64,000 bases of DNA, from the NCBI GenBank assembly GCA_030682575.1, contig JAUXNX010000016.1, positions 186,001-250,000 of the forward strand, read 5' to 3'. Source of the DNA: Gammaproteobacteria bacterium. Lineage in GTDB: Bacteria > Pseudomonadota > Gammaproteobacteria > Pseudomonadales > Pseudohongiellaceae. Made by a program: the position numbers and the translations under genes. Position 1 is the first letter of the stretch, and each line of letters opens with the position of its first letter. Below, piece after piece: positions 17,794 through 26,013 of this stretch. Below the pieces are notes generated by a model. That model ran no database searches, was not told where the DNA came from, and was given only the letters and a program-made list of their open reading frames with translations.

Positions 17794-18202
17794 TCAGATA
17801 GGCGTCCAGGGAACTCTCGCTGGGGATTGCGGTGGTGCGCTGCTCGATCGAGAAGCTCACCAGTATTTTCAAACCTTGGGGCTGTGGACTGTAAATCCCG
17901 AGCATCCGTACTTCCTCCCAAGACATTGAGGAGCCGCCCCACACCTTGAAGTTGAACCATTGCGTACCGTTGTCCAGCTTGTGCAGATGCCATGCCTGGA
18001 AGTTCAGATACTGCACCTTGCTCATCAGCACCTGATAACTGCCATCCAGAATCGGAGTCAGGAATTGCTGGCGCACTTTACCGCCGCGCTCCATCGGTGT
18101 GCGGATCGTTGGGTCCACAACAGACTGCCCATGTGCCAGCAGCGGACTGCCGAACTTGTCGTATGGCCATGTCTGCAGAGCGCCATTCGGAGAGCCAGCC
18201 AT
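17786..18202 (-). CDS. minor tail protein
   Basis: A 138-residue protein starting at ATG 18202, overlapping the tape-measure stop (TGATG). Aromatic beta-rich stretches (WHLHKLDNGTQWFNFKVWGG, GLKILVSFSIEQRT) and its place after the tape measure suggest the lambda gpM-type distal tail role. The family assignment rests mainly on position. Confidence 0.6.
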   Translation of the reverse strand: MAGSPNGALQTWPYDKFGSPLLAHGQSVVDPTIRTPMERGGKVRQQFLTPILDGSYQVLMSKVQYLNFQAWHLHKLDNGTQWFNFKVWGGSSMSWEEVRMLGIYSPQPQGLKILVSFSIEQRTTAIPSESSLDAYLNA

Positions 18203-20352
18203 CAACCTGCTCCTCGTGCGCGCGACAGGCCGAACGATCCAGCCAGCACATCGTCTACTGAGCCATCGGTGATCGCACCACGCACGGCCTCAATGATGAT
18301 GTCCTGCTGCATTCGACCACCCTCCATTCTGCGAGTCCCTTGAGTCACCTGAACACCGGCATTGTTGATGATGTTCACTTGCACGCCGGCGCCTCCCATC
18401 ATGCGGGCTGTCTCAGCGCGGCCAGTGATGGCAGCAGGGCCTCTGATAATCTCCGGACCATACTCGCCAGCGATGCCCCACTTGCCAGCGGGCAATGTGC
18501 CACCAGAATCGAACATGCCGCCGAAGGCTGCGAGAATCGGATTGGCGTTGCCTGCCAGCCCACCGAAAAGAAACTTCAGAGCCTTCTGGGATGCAACCTC
18601 TGCAGCGGCCTTGCGCACTGTATCGCCCAGGCTCTTGAGCATGCCTTTCAACCCTTCGTCGAATGGGTCAAACAGGAACTCGGCGAAATTGTTTTGGATG
18701 TTGCGGGCAGCTTGTTTGCCGAACTCTTCTATTTCCTCCATGTTCTTCTTGATCTGTTCTGCTCGGACTTTGTCAGCCTCCTTTGCAGCGTCCAGCACAT
18801 CGATTTCTTCGGCCAGTGAAATCAGTCTCGCCTTCTGAGCTTCGTCCAGCATCACCAGGTTTCCGAATGTTGTTTCGAACCGGATGCGATCGGCTTCAGT
18901 GATTTCACCGTACAGCGCTATCTCGCGCTCCATCGCATCTTCGGTAGATGTGAACAGCTCTAGGCGCTCCTTTTCCTTTTCTGCAGCGGCGTCACTTGCA
19001 GCGAGCGCGTCCAACTGGATAGCGAGATTCTCCAGACGCAACGTCTGCTCTTCGTCAAGGCCTACCAGAGACCCAGAGCTCACGTCATAGCGCAGGCGCT
19101 CCAGCTCTGTGATCTCGCCGACCAGTGCCAGTTGCTCTTGATACTGCGCGATCCTTGTCGCGAAATCCTTGTTGAGCTTTTCGCGTAGAGCTGCCTGCTC
19201 AGATTGTTGGTCCTGCAAAATCGCGTTAGCCTCTACATCGACTTTCGGGACAATGACGCCAGCGACTGGATCAACATCTGGCCCTGCCTGAGCTGGCTTG
19301 CGAAGCGAATTAACCAGGTCAATCTGAGTGCGCAGCTGACTGATCTGCTCATCCATCTCTGCTCGCTGTTTCGCAGCGTTCGCTCCTCGGATGCGTGTGC
19401 GACGACTCTCAAGCTCTTCAATTTTCTCCAGTATGCGAGGAATGTCGTCCCAGGCAGGGCCGTGAATTGCAGCAGCAAAAGCCTCTCCCAGCCATTTCGA
19501 GAATTGCACCAACTCCTTCGCAGCATTGGCGGCACTGATTGCAATGTCAGCGATGCCGGTGACAACGAGCCGGATAGACTCCTGTGTTGCTGGCTCATTG
19601 ATCAGATCGGTGAACTCAACCATCTGAGGAAGGAGATCCTGCGCGAGCTGATTACCAGTGCCAGAGATCACTTTCCCCATGCGGTTCAGGTTGTCATTGA
19701 ACTCCTCCGCTGCCTTGCCTGTCTTCTCATCAAACACCTGACCCATGCGCTCTGCTTCCGCACGCATTTGCGCCAAGCCTTGACGACCACCATTGAGCAA
19801 CGGGATCAGCTTGGCGCCTGAGCGGCCCAGAATATCCTGTGCAAGCGCCGTCTTTATTGCCCCGTCTTCCATCCCTGCGAAGCGGTCAGCGACGTCTTCG
19901 AGGATCTCCATGTTGGAGCGCAGTACGCCGTTCGAATCGCGCACCTTAATGCCCAGAGCAGCATACGCATCTGCGCCAGCTCCGCTTCCTTGGGATGCTT
20001 CCTCAATCGCTCTTGCGGATCTTGTCAGACCTGTCGACAGCTGCTCGAAGGAAACGCCAGCAAGGTCTGCCCCGTAAGCGAGCCCTGATAGATCATCGAT
20101 CGCCACTCCTACGATTTGGGACTGCTTGGAAAATGCATCGGCCTGATTGATTGACGACTTGATGAGGGCGGCGCCAGCGGCCACGCCCGCGATGGCAAAT
20201 GCAGCAGCAGCTTTTGCCCCCTTGTTGAGGTCCTTTTCGATCTGACTCATCTTGCTGCGGGACGTGCGCGCGGCCTTGTCCATGCCCACTTCGAAGCCAC
20301 CCATTTTGAGAAGCAGGTCTATGGTAAGCGAGCCAAGTGAACGTGAGGCCAT
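18202..20352 (-). CDS. tail tape measure protein
   Basis: A 716-residue protein starting at ATG 20352 (GGAAG upstream, TAATG overlap with the chaperone frame). The N-terminus LGSLTIDLLLKMGGFEVGMDKA and an alanine-rich hydrophobic segment (AAAAFAIAGVAAGAALI, residues about 45-65) are typical of tape measure proteins. Long coiled-coil regions span about residues 290-540, and a glycine-rich C-terminal part contains FDSGGTLPAGKWGIAGEYGPEI. About 716 residues would correspond to a tail near 100 nm by the usual rule. Confidence 0.9.
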   Translation of the reverse strand: MASRSLGSLTIDLLLKMGGFEVGMDKAARTSRSKMSQIEKDLNKGAKAAAAFAIAGVAAGAALIKSSINQADAFSKQSQIVGVAIDDLSGLAYGADLAGVSFEQLSTGLTRSARAIEEASQGSGAGADAYAALGIKVRDSNGVLRSNMEILEDVADRFAGMEDGAIKTALAQDILGRSGAKLIPLLNGGRQGLAQMRAEAERMGQVFDEKTGKAAEEFNDNLNRMGKVISGTGNQLAQDLLPQMVEFTDLINEPATQESIRLVVTGIADIAISAANAAKELVQFSKWLGEAFAAAIHGPAWDDIPRILEKIEELESRRTRIRGANAAKQRAEMDEQISQLRTQIDLVNSLRKPAQAGPDVDPVAGVIVPKVDVEANAILQDQQSEQAALREKLNKDFATRIAQYQEQLALVGEITELERLRYDVSSGSLVGLDEEQTLRLENLAIQLDALAASDAAAEKEKERLELFTSTEDAMEREIALYGEITEADRIRFETTFGNLVMLDEAQKARLISLAEEIDVLDAAKEADKVRAEQIKKNMEEIEEFGKQAARNIQNNFAEFLFDPFDEGLKGMLKSLGDTVRKAAAEVASQKALKFLFGGLAGNANPILAAFGGMFDSGGTLPAGKWGIAGEYGPEIIRGPAAITGRAETARMMGGAGVQVNIINNAGVQVTQGTRRMEGGRMQQDIIIEAVRGAITDGSVDDVLAGSFGLSRARGAG

Positions 20353-20654
20353 TACTTCCAACTCTCCATTGCGTCTTTGAGGGACAATTTCTTCTTACGT
20401 TTTTGCGAGTACGGCATGTAGTTCTTCATCTCTGAATCGCCGCCCATCGACCTATTGAAAACCATCGCCAGCATTGCGAAGCCACGCTCCAGTTCACGAT
20501 TAACATTCAGTGGGCCGTAGCGCTGCATGTACTGCTGCCAGGCATAGAACTCATTCAGAGTGAGATTTCGCTTTGCTTCTTCGACTGTTCGCCCGCCGAT
20601 TCCGTGCAGCACCAGTTCGTGCCATGTCTCCTCCGCTGGCTTCAGCTTTTTTTT
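20352..20654 (-). CDS. gpT-like tail assembly chaperone extension (frameshift product)
   Basis: This frame is open from 20654, immediately after an in-frame TAA at 20657-20655. Read from the A run it gives KKLKPAEETWHELVLHGIGGRTVEEAKRNLT and ends just before the tape measure gene. Phage tail chaperones of the gpG-gpT type are made by ribosomal frameshifting near the end of the G gene; the T part follows the slip. Relative to the G frame this one is +1 (equivalently -2). An independent start at GTG 20612 is possible but would cut off the conserved TWHEL part. Confidence 0.65.
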   Translation of the reverse strand, partial: KKKLKPAEETWHELVLHGIGGRTVEEAKRNLTLNEFYAWQQYMQRYGPLNVNRELERGFAMLAMVFNRSMGGDSEMKNYMPYSQKRKKKLSLKDAMESWK

Positions 20655-20997
20655 TTACGCGTAGGCTGGGATTTACCCGAACAACAGCGGAGAGCATTGC
20701 CGCTCCCAGCCCCGGGTGCAGGTGATACGCCTGCTCATAGGTCAGGCGCTCAGATGCGTCATCGCCCAAACGAACAGCAGCGCAGATTAGCTGCGCGGTA
20801 TAAACGCGCCGTTGATCTTTTCCGGTGCTGTTTTCGGCAGAGATGGTGTGCACGTCCCCGTATGCGAGCTGAACAACGTGGATGAAGAAGGAGTCTTCCT
20901 TCTCCCCCTCTTCCGTATCCCTCACCCACGTGATTTCCTCGCGCTGAGGAGCAGATGGAATCACCCCTCCCAGCGCGGTGAGTTCAGCTAGATTCAC
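20551..20997 (-). CDS. gpG-like tail assembly chaperone
   Basis: A 148-residue protein. The start GTG 20997 overlaps the major tail protein stop (GTGA) and has AAGGTGG just upstream; an earlier ATG at 21018 lies inside the previous gene. The protein carries GEKEDSFFIHVVQLAYGDVHTI and VYTAQLICAAVRLGDDASERLTYEQAYHL, typical of phage tail assembly chaperones, which are non-structural and act on the tape measure. After the A10 run the G frame continues for about 32 basic residues to the stop at 20551. Confidence 0.75.
   Translation of the reverse strand: MNLAELTALGGVIPSAPQREEITWVRDTEEGEKEDSFFIHVVQLAYGDVHTISAENSTGKDQRRVYTAQLICAAVRLGDDASERLTYEQAYHLHPGLGAAMLSAVVRVNPSLRVKKKAEASGGDMARTGAARNRRANSRRSKAKSHSE
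20647..20656 (-). promoter_or_regulatory. A10 slippery site for G-to-GT frameshift
   Basis: On the coding (minus) strand there is a run of ten A following GCGT. In the G frame it reads GTA AAA AAA AAA GCT; in the T frame TAA AAA AAA AAG CTG. A net +1 or -2 shift on the run joins the G protein to the T frame. RNA polymerase slippage on ten A (loss of one, or gain of two) would give the same fusion. Confidence 0.6.
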
Positions 20998-21476
20998 GCA
21001 ACCACCTTCTTGGTCCATCGGCCCTGTCCAGATCGCTTGATCGCCAGCGCTGTTGCCACTGTGGAGTTGAGCTGGAAGTCCATCGGGAAATCGGTGACGT
21101 GGCCTTCGAACTCATACCAGGTGCGCGTGGTCGGAAGATTGAACTGGCCATTGGAGTCAACGGTCGGCGCTGCCGTCCCATCACTCCAGCCTACAACCCA
21201 CCATGTGCGGTTTGTCTCGGTGTCTACAGAGAGCTCGTGCAGCCTGATGTGGGATGGCTCTTGCGGATTCGCCATTATGTTGCCGCTGGCAGATCCAGGG
21301 GTCAGAAGCCCCTTCTCGTACTGGCGCGCAACCGTCTCGTCCAGATCTGTGGTTTCAACATCATCACCTGGGGAACTGCCAGGGTTGAATGCAGTAAGCT
21401 TCTTGACGCGCACCAGACTGTTGTCTGCCGGGTCGATGAAATAGAGGTGCGTACCCTTGGTTAGTATGTTGCTCAT
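20994..21476 (-). CDS. major tail (tube) protein
   Basis: A 160-residue protein with the opening MSNILTKGTHLYFIDPADN, the motif VETTDLDETVARQYEKGLLTPG, and beta-rich sequence including RTWYEFEGHVTDFPMDF. Size, sequence style and position (after tail completion genes, before chaperones and tape measure) match the tail tube protein of long-tailed phages (lambda gpV-like). It should polymerise around the tape measure. Confidence 0.85.
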   Translation of the reverse strand: MSNILTKGTHLYFIDPADNSLVRVKKLTAFNPGSSPGDDVETTDLDETVARQYEKGLLTPGSASGNIMANPQEPSHIRLHELSVDTETNRTWWVVGWSDGTAAPTVDSNGQFNLPTTRTWYEFEGHVTDFPMDFQLNSTVATALAIKRSGQGRWTKKVVA

Positions 21477-21513
21477 AGCAGTGGTCCTTTCTTGGGGTGA
21501 GGTTAAACGGAGT

Positions 21514-21885
21514 TCAGCGCTGGGTTATCCATTCAGCGTCGAAGCGGTAGCTGTAGTTTTTTGTAGTGGGGTCTCGATCTTCGCCACGGAAAGCGACGAC
21601 ATAGCCGGTTTGATCTGCCTCGATGGCATTGCGAATTGCTTTTGCAACATTGCGCGCGGTGTCTAAATCTGCGGCCCACACGTTAATCTGCGCTCCCCAG
21701 GTGTCGCTCTCGGCGGTGTCGCCAAGCGTGTTGTCTGGAGATCCGTAAACCGTCTGCCAGGTGACATATGGTTTCGCTACGGTCTGCGGGGCCTCTCCTG
21801 CCGGATACATCCTCATTGGCGAGGAGCCGAGAAAAGCCGTGACGGCCGGAGCGGCAAGACAGATTGTGAAGATCGGTGGAAACAT
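21514..21885 (-). CDS. tail completion/terminator protein, DUF3168 family
   Basis: A 123-residue protein. MFPPIFTICLAAPAVTAFLG, then RMYPAGEAPQTVAKPYVTWQTVYGSPDNTLG and WAADLDTARNVAKAIRNAIE, are the standard elements of DUF3168 phage proteins, which cap the tail tube before head joining. Its ATG overlaps the previous stop at 21885. It lies between the gp10-like and tail tube genes as in HK97-type phages. Confidence 0.85.
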   Translation of the reverse strand: MFPPIFTICLAAPAVTAFLGSSPMRMYPAGEAPQTVAKPYVTWQTVYGSPDNTLGDTAESDTWGAQINVWAADLDTARNVAKAIRNAIEADQTGYVVAFRGEDRDPTTKNYSYRFDAEWITQR

Positions 21886-22352
21886 CAGAGCAGCTCCAGC
21901 TTGGTGACCTGTTTCTCAAGCTCGGTGGCAACGGCCTCGAGAACGTTCTGATGGTTCGTCTCACCGGCAGGCCTGAGAAACGGTTGCGCGGGAGTATCTT
22001 CAGTGCCGAACTCGACAAGTCTCCAGTGCTGAGTTGCGCCGCCAGGGAGTCCTGATTTCTCGTCGCGCTTCCTTATGTCAGCCCCGCCCATAACGCCAAC
22101 TCGGATCGCAGCACCGCTGATCTTCCTGCTCAATCGGCGCGAGCCCTGTGTGCTGATGTTCTTTGCAATCAGTTCGGCAGTTTGCGGATCATCGATGGCC
22201 CTAGCATTGGCTCTGGCAGCATCTCGAATCACATTGGCGCCTTTGCGTGCAGCCGCAGCCAGACCCCTTTTTTGCAATTTTGGGCTGAAACTCTTCATGC
22301 CGCGCACCGCTGCATCAAGCCCTTGTATGTTGAAGTCAAGACCGTCAGTCAC
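21885..22352 (-). CDS. HK97 gp10-family head-tail joining protein
   Basis: A 155-residue protein with the family pattern: N-terminal FNIQGLDAAVRGMKSFSPKLQKRGLAAAARKGANVIRDAAR and C-terminal THWRLVEFGTEDTPAQPFLRPA (here QHWRLVEFG...). These small proteins act at the neck between head and tail. It follows the enzyme cassette directly, overlapping its last gene by 8 bp. Confidence 0.88.
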   Translation of the reverse strand: MTDGLDFNIQGLDAAVRGMKSFSPKLQKRGLAAAARKGANVIRDAARANARAIDDPQTAELIAKNISTQGSRRLSRKISGAAIRVGVMGGADIRKRDEKSGLPGGATQHWRLVEFGTEDTPAQPFLRPAGETNHQNVLEAVATELEKQVTKLELL

Positions 22353-22923
22353 AATTCACTCCAGATACTCGCAACGCTGCGGCCAGTGGCATTCTGACAA
22401 AGCACGCCAGCGCTGTTTCTTTTGAGCAGTTGATGATCGTGGTTCCAGCATTTTCGGCATGGGCCGCCAATGCTGAGAAATGCACCTGCCACTGTTGGCA
22501 TCGCTTCTCATCGGGGTTTTTTGTCTTCAGGTGATCGCCGTGAAAATGTGTTCCACGTGCAACAGAACAGTCATAGCCGAGCATCAGCACGCGAGCTGCA
22601 CCAGCATCGATGCTGAACTGGATCGCCATGGCACCGCTGTTGGTAACACCACGAAACTTTCCGTGACGGTTGATGCCATACGTCAAGGCCGTGTTCTCAA
22701 GACAAGTCCAGCGCTCTGCTGGAATGTCGATCTCCGCCCCGTACTGCTCCCACCAGCAATCGTCACCGGCATAAATGACGTCGGCGAACCTGGCGTACTT
22801 CCACGCGCTGTTCACGGCGACACATGGCAGTCCTGAGGCTTGAACCAAAGAGCAATCAGCGGGCGTAAGGGAAGGCCCGCTGGCGATACACACCACGGTT
22901 TTGCCTTTCCAATCGGGATACAT
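22345..22923 (-). CDS. DUF115/MptE-like Rossmann-fold protein
   Basis: A 192-residue protein. KTVVCIASGPSLTPADC near the N-terminus is the nucleotide-binding GPS motif of the DUF115 (6-hydroxymethylpterin diphosphokinase MptE-like) group. Later motifs are TNSGAMAIQFSIDAGAARVLMLGYD and TIINCSKETAL. Relatives are often found beside glycosyltransferases. A paralogue with the same motifs lies at 28746-29420. As a non-structural gene in the neck/tail gene order, it forms the distal end of the enzyme cassette. Confidence 0.6.
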   Translation of the reverse strand: MYPDWKGKTVVCIASGPSLTPADCSLVQASGLPCVAVNSAWKYARFADVIYAGDDCWWEQYGAEIDIPAERWTCLENTALTYGINRHGKFRGVTNSGAMAIQFSIDAGAARVLMLGYDCSVARGTHFHGDHLKTKNPDEKRCQQWQVHFSALAAHAENAGTTIINCSKETALACFVRMPLAAALRVSGVNCD

Positions 22924-22928
22924 TCAGA

Positions 22929-23627
22929 TTAGCTGTTGGCTGCTTCGAGCCACAATTCGTCGTGCTCTTGAGGTTTCCAGCCTGGAGTGAACGGTCCACC
23001 AAGAGTGAAATGTGCAATCTTTGGCGTCACAGGTTTAGGCTGCACGTTCACCAGCCAGTTGAACTCCGCTGGCAACTCTCCGATCTCAGAATCATTGAGC
23101 CAATAGAACCTGTGCAGATCCCGACCTGGGCGCTCGTTGACATCTTGGAGAGACAAGCGATGGTTGGCTGGATGATCACAGTTCCACAACATAACGCTCG
23201 ACCAGTTCTTCCGAGGATAAAATGTCTGCTCTTGCCCGTCCATTTTCGTCTTTTCCGTTTCCGGCTGCTGGTGCTTGACGACCATAACTGCTTTGTCAGG
23301 ATCGGCAAGCGCGAACAGATCAGCCATGTCAGCAAGGAATACCACGTCACAGTCGACAAACAGAGCGAATCCGCTCTGACATAGCATAGGAACCAAGAAT
23401 CTGGATATTGCAAAGTCTGTGGCCTGATTGGCATTGCTGCGAATGTCGTAGGTGTTACCGCGCCTGTCCTGCGGCCGGCGAAGCAATCCGTATACGGCTA
23501 GCATTTCCGCATTCAGTGGCGTGACTCGCACTGGCGTTGATGAACGTCGTCGCAAAGACGATTCCGCTACACGGTAAGCGTCCGCCTCTCTGTGATCGAA
23601 CCCGATAAAGACGTGTTCTGGATTCAT
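22929..23627 (-). CDS. glycosyltransferase, GT8-like
   Basis: A 232-residue protein. VFIGFDHREADAYRVAESSLRR at the N-terminus and FALFVDCDVVFLADMADLF (DxD metal site, residues about 88-106) are the hallmarks of GT-A enzymes related to family 8. A C-terminal KIAHFTLGGPFTPGW contains the family's late histidine. It would transfer a sugar from a nucleotide donor in the infected cell. Acceptor and sugar are unknown. Its start overlaps the HNH gene stop (ATGA). Confidence 0.75.
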   Translation of the reverse strand: MNPEHVFIGFDHREADAYRVAESSLRRRSSTPVRVTPLNAEMLAVYGLLRRPQDRRGNTYDIRSNANQATDFAISRFLVPMLCQSGFALFVDCDVVFLADMADLFALADPDKAVMVVKHQQPETEKTKMDGQEQTFYPRKNWSSVMLWNCDHPANHRLSLQDVNERPGRDLHRFYWLNDSEIGELPAEFNWLVNVQPKPVTPKIAHFTLGGPFTPGWKPQEHDELWLEAANS

Positions 23628-24079
23628 GCCGCGCGCGCCCTCCGAACTGTTCGCCGATTCACTCCCAAGGCACGCGCCACCTGCGAAACAGAATCTCCCC
23701 GATCAAGCCGCATTTTTATTTCCAGGTCTAGATGAGCAAGTGGGCGACGATAAATAATACCTTTGGGGCGCGCGCTCCGAGGCAGGCCTTTTTTTATGCC
23801 CTTGGCGGCGGCGTCAGCGTTGTTATCCGCGCGAGTTCCGATAAATAAGTGCTCTGGATTCACGCACTGCCGTATGTCGCATTTATGGCAAACACACATT
23901 CCACTGGGAATTGCCCCAATGAACGCCTCATAACTGGCCCTGTGCGCAGAGTAGAGCTTGTCCTTTGTTCGTATGCTTCCGTAGCCGCTAGATTTTCCCC
24001 AAGCCCATATCCAGCAGCCAGAGCTTGGCATCGGCACGGAGCGCTGCTGAATCAGGTCGCGCATTTGTTCTATATTCAC
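23624..24079 (-). CDS. HNH homing-type endonuclease
   Basis: A 151-residue protein taken from GTG 24079, which overlaps the methyltransferase stop (GTGA). The frame is open upstream but there it runs through the methyltransferase gene. The HNH_3 pattern is clear: CWIWAWGKSSGYGSI, SAHRASYEAFIGAIPSGMCVCHKCD and CVNPEHLFIGTRADNNADA. A C-terminal helix-turn-helix (DSVSQVARALGVNRRTVRRAR) probably recognises DNA. It is fitted between two cassette genes with 4-bp overlaps on both sides. Confidence 0.8.
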   Translation of the reverse strand: MNIEQMRDLIQQRSVPMPSSGCWIWAWGKSSGYGSIRTKDKLYSAHRASYEAFIGAIPSGMCVCHKCDIRQCVNPEHLFIGTRADNNADAAAKGIKKGLPRSARPKGIIYRRPLAHLDLEIKMRLDRGDSVSQVARALGVNRRTVRRARAA

Positions 24080-24597
24080 GGCTTCCTGGCCTCCACTCGC
24101 ATATCTCGATTGGCACGGGCGCCATGTGTCTTCGGTGGCATCATCACCACGCGCGTGAATCCGTTGCCTATCAAAAGCTGCTGGACAGTCTTTGGGGTAT
24201 ATCCATATTTGTGGCACATGTAAGGGTCTCTGTGACCCGGGTCGCCATACAGCGGCCACATGCACATCTGATCGTTCATCCCGGCCAACAAGTTGCGCGC
24301 AGCAGCCTCGATGTTCGGCAGCTCCAGCACCAAGCGACCGCCAGCTTTCAAAAGCCTGCGCCACTCCGACAGGAGCGCCGGGGCCTCCCAGGCATACACG
24401 TGTTCCAGAAAGTGCATGCTGTGGATCTCGTCTGCACATCCGTCCTGCAGCGGCACTGGATTGAGCAGTACCCCCTGAGGGTCGAACTGCAGAGCATGCA
24501 GCAGCTCAGGATCGCGAGGAGCCTTGGGGTTTCTCACAGCGTCAATGTTGTAGAAGCCTGGCCAAACCTGCTTACCGCACGCGAAGTTGATGCGCAT
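24076..24597 (-). CDS. class I SAM-dependent methyltransferase
   Basis: A 173-residue protein from ATG 24597 (GTG 24600 also overlaps the previous stop). It has an N-terminal INFACGKQVWPGFYNIDA motif (SAM-binding loop I), then CADEIHSMHFLEHV and LLSEWRRLLKAGGRLVLELPN, as in Methyltransf_11-type enzymes that modify sugars or small molecules. The acceptor is unknown. It belongs to the enzyme cassette. Confidence 0.75.
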   Translation of the reverse strand: MRINFACGKQVWPGFYNIDAVRNPKAPRDPELLHALQFDPQGVLLNPVPLQDGCADEIHSMHFLEHVYAWEAPALLSEWRRLLKAGGRLVLELPNIEAAARNLLAGMNDQMCMWPLYGDPGHRDPYMCHKYGYTPKTVQQLLIGNGFTRVVMMPPKTHGARANRDMRVEARKP

Positions 24598-25187
24598 CAC
24601 GCTGCCTTATAGATTGTTGTGTGGGCTTTCGCTTGAGGAGGTTCCGGTGTGTAGTAGTACAAGGCCAAGGATCTTCGCTGAACATCTGCAGGGCAATCGA
24701 GCGGGGCCGGATGCCCGTGCCAGCTTTGATCATTGGTTTCGAATATGACGCACCGTCCGCCGATCGGAGCAATCAACTTTGGATTCTCCAGACCCAACTG
24801 CAGGTGACCGCCCCAGGAATCTTCCCAGCGCTCGTTCAGGTAAATCAGAAGATTGACCCTTCGATGCCAGCCCTTCGGATGTACATTGTAGTCAATGTGT
24901 GTTTTCAGATATCCGCCGCGGGGAATGCAGTGCAGGCCAGCGCCGTAGAGATCAGAATCCGCGAACAGTCCGCTGATGCCGGTAGCTTTCTCCACCAAGG
25001 CAACGTCAATGGACTCAATAACGGACCGCGCGGAATCCGGTATCCGTTGGGTGTGCCACTTGACGCTCGTCTTGCCGGACTTCTTCGTCCAGTTCGTTGG
25101 CCAGTCCTGGTTGATCTGACGAACCACTTCCTGGCTGAGAAAGTCTTCAATCACCACGTGCGGGAATGGGGTTTCAAACGCCTGCAT
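24597..25187 (-). CDS. 2-oxoglutarate/Fe(II)-dependent oxygenase
   Basis: A 196-residue protein. The iron-binding HxD is in LKTHIDYNVH (residues about 95-104), the distal histidine in NDQSWHGHP, and the 2OG-binding arginine in RRSLALYYY. The fold is the double-stranded beta-helix of prolyl-4-hydroxylase-like enzymes. In this context it may hydroxylate a sugar, lipid or protein side chain. It overlaps genes on both sides. Confidence 0.8.
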   Translation of the reverse strand: MQAFETPFPHVVIEDFLSQEVVRQINQDWPTNWTKKSGKTSVKWHTQRIPDSARSVIESIDVALVEKATGISGLFADSDLYGAGLHCIPRGGYLKTHIDYNVHPKGWHRRVNLLIYLNERWEDSWGGHLQLGLENPKLIAPIGGRCVIFETNDQSWHGHPAPLDCPADVQRRSLALYYYTPEPPQAKAHTTIYKAA

Positions 25188-26013
25188 TGAGCACTCCGAT
25201 TAGCCACGGCCATACGGCTCCCCTGGCGCATTCGTCCGGAGACCATTGCCACCACGCTAGCCGGTGAAGAAATTCGATTCTTGTTTGTTCGTCCGGTTGG
25301 TTCTCGGCATCTGCGAGCAAAGATGGATAGATTGCTGCCGCAGCTCCATCCTCACACACAACCGGCACACCAGCCCTGCATGCATCAACAGCAACGTTCG
25401 AGTGGCGGCACACAACCAGAGAAGCACCTGCGACTGCTTGCTCGATCGAGCAAGTGGACACCAGATCGCACGACACTCCACGCTCTGCAGGCTTTTTTGG
25501 TTTGGGACGATAGGCGATCTTTCTGCCCGGGAATGCAGCCCTGATCTCGCGCGACTTCATCTCGCTCCATCCCTGGGCGCCAATCGCGTTCGACTTCGGA
25601 CCGTTGCCGGCAAGAAGTATCGGTCCGCCCGGATTGCCACCAGTGTTCGTTATTGACAGTCCGGAGCATTGCCACCTGGATGGATCAGGTCGGTTGCCTT
25701 TCATTACGAAAGCAGGAGGATGGAGGCCATCAATCGACACACGATACCTGCGCGCATTATCTGTCAGCGCTCTGTCCCAGTAGCCAGCGTCAAATACCAC
25801 CAGCCTCCCACCGCTTCTGACCTGGCTCTCAGCCAGCGGCAGCCTGTCAGCACCGCCCATGCCATACAGCATCAGCACGGACTCTGGATCCGCAGAGTGC
25901 TGGCCGACGATCTCAGCACTGACTCCCGCGGCCATGGCCCCACGAAGCAGAGCCTGTATCAAGTTGCGGCCACGAAACGGGGTCTGCTGGGTGATCAGGA
26001 GCTTGAAGTGCAT
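25174..26013 (-). CDS. GT-B-type glycosyltransferase-like protein
   Basis: A 279-residue protein from ATG 26013. Middle and C-terminal parts (GPILLAGNGPKSNAIGAQGWSEMKSREIR, AVAGASLVVCRHSNVAVDACRAGVPVVCEDGAA) look like the donor-binding half of GT-B or capsule-export type glycosyltransferases. The C-terminal LHRLAWWQWSPDECARG is paralogous to the end of the protein at 27358 (RRLAWAQWRLSEI). The exact reaction is not evident. Confidence 0.5.
   Translation of the reverse strand: MHFKLLITQQTPFRGRNLIQALLRGAMAAGVSAEIVGQHSADPESVLMLYGMGGADRLPLAESQVRSGGRLVVFDAGYWDRALTDNARRYRVSIDGLHPPAFVMKGNRPDPSRWQCSGLSITNTGGNPGGPILLAGNGPKSNAIGAQGWSEMKSREIRAAFPGRKIAYRPKPKKPAERGVSCDLVSTCSIEQAVAGASLVVCRHSNVAVDACRAGVPVVCEDGAAAAIYPSLLADAENQPDEQTRIEFLHRLAWWQWSPDECARGAVWPWLIGVLNAGV

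Noticed and set aside
24080-24439. N-terminal extension of the HNH open frame
   Set aside because: It overlaps the methyltransferase gene; the GTG at 24079 on the methyltransferase stop is a better start.
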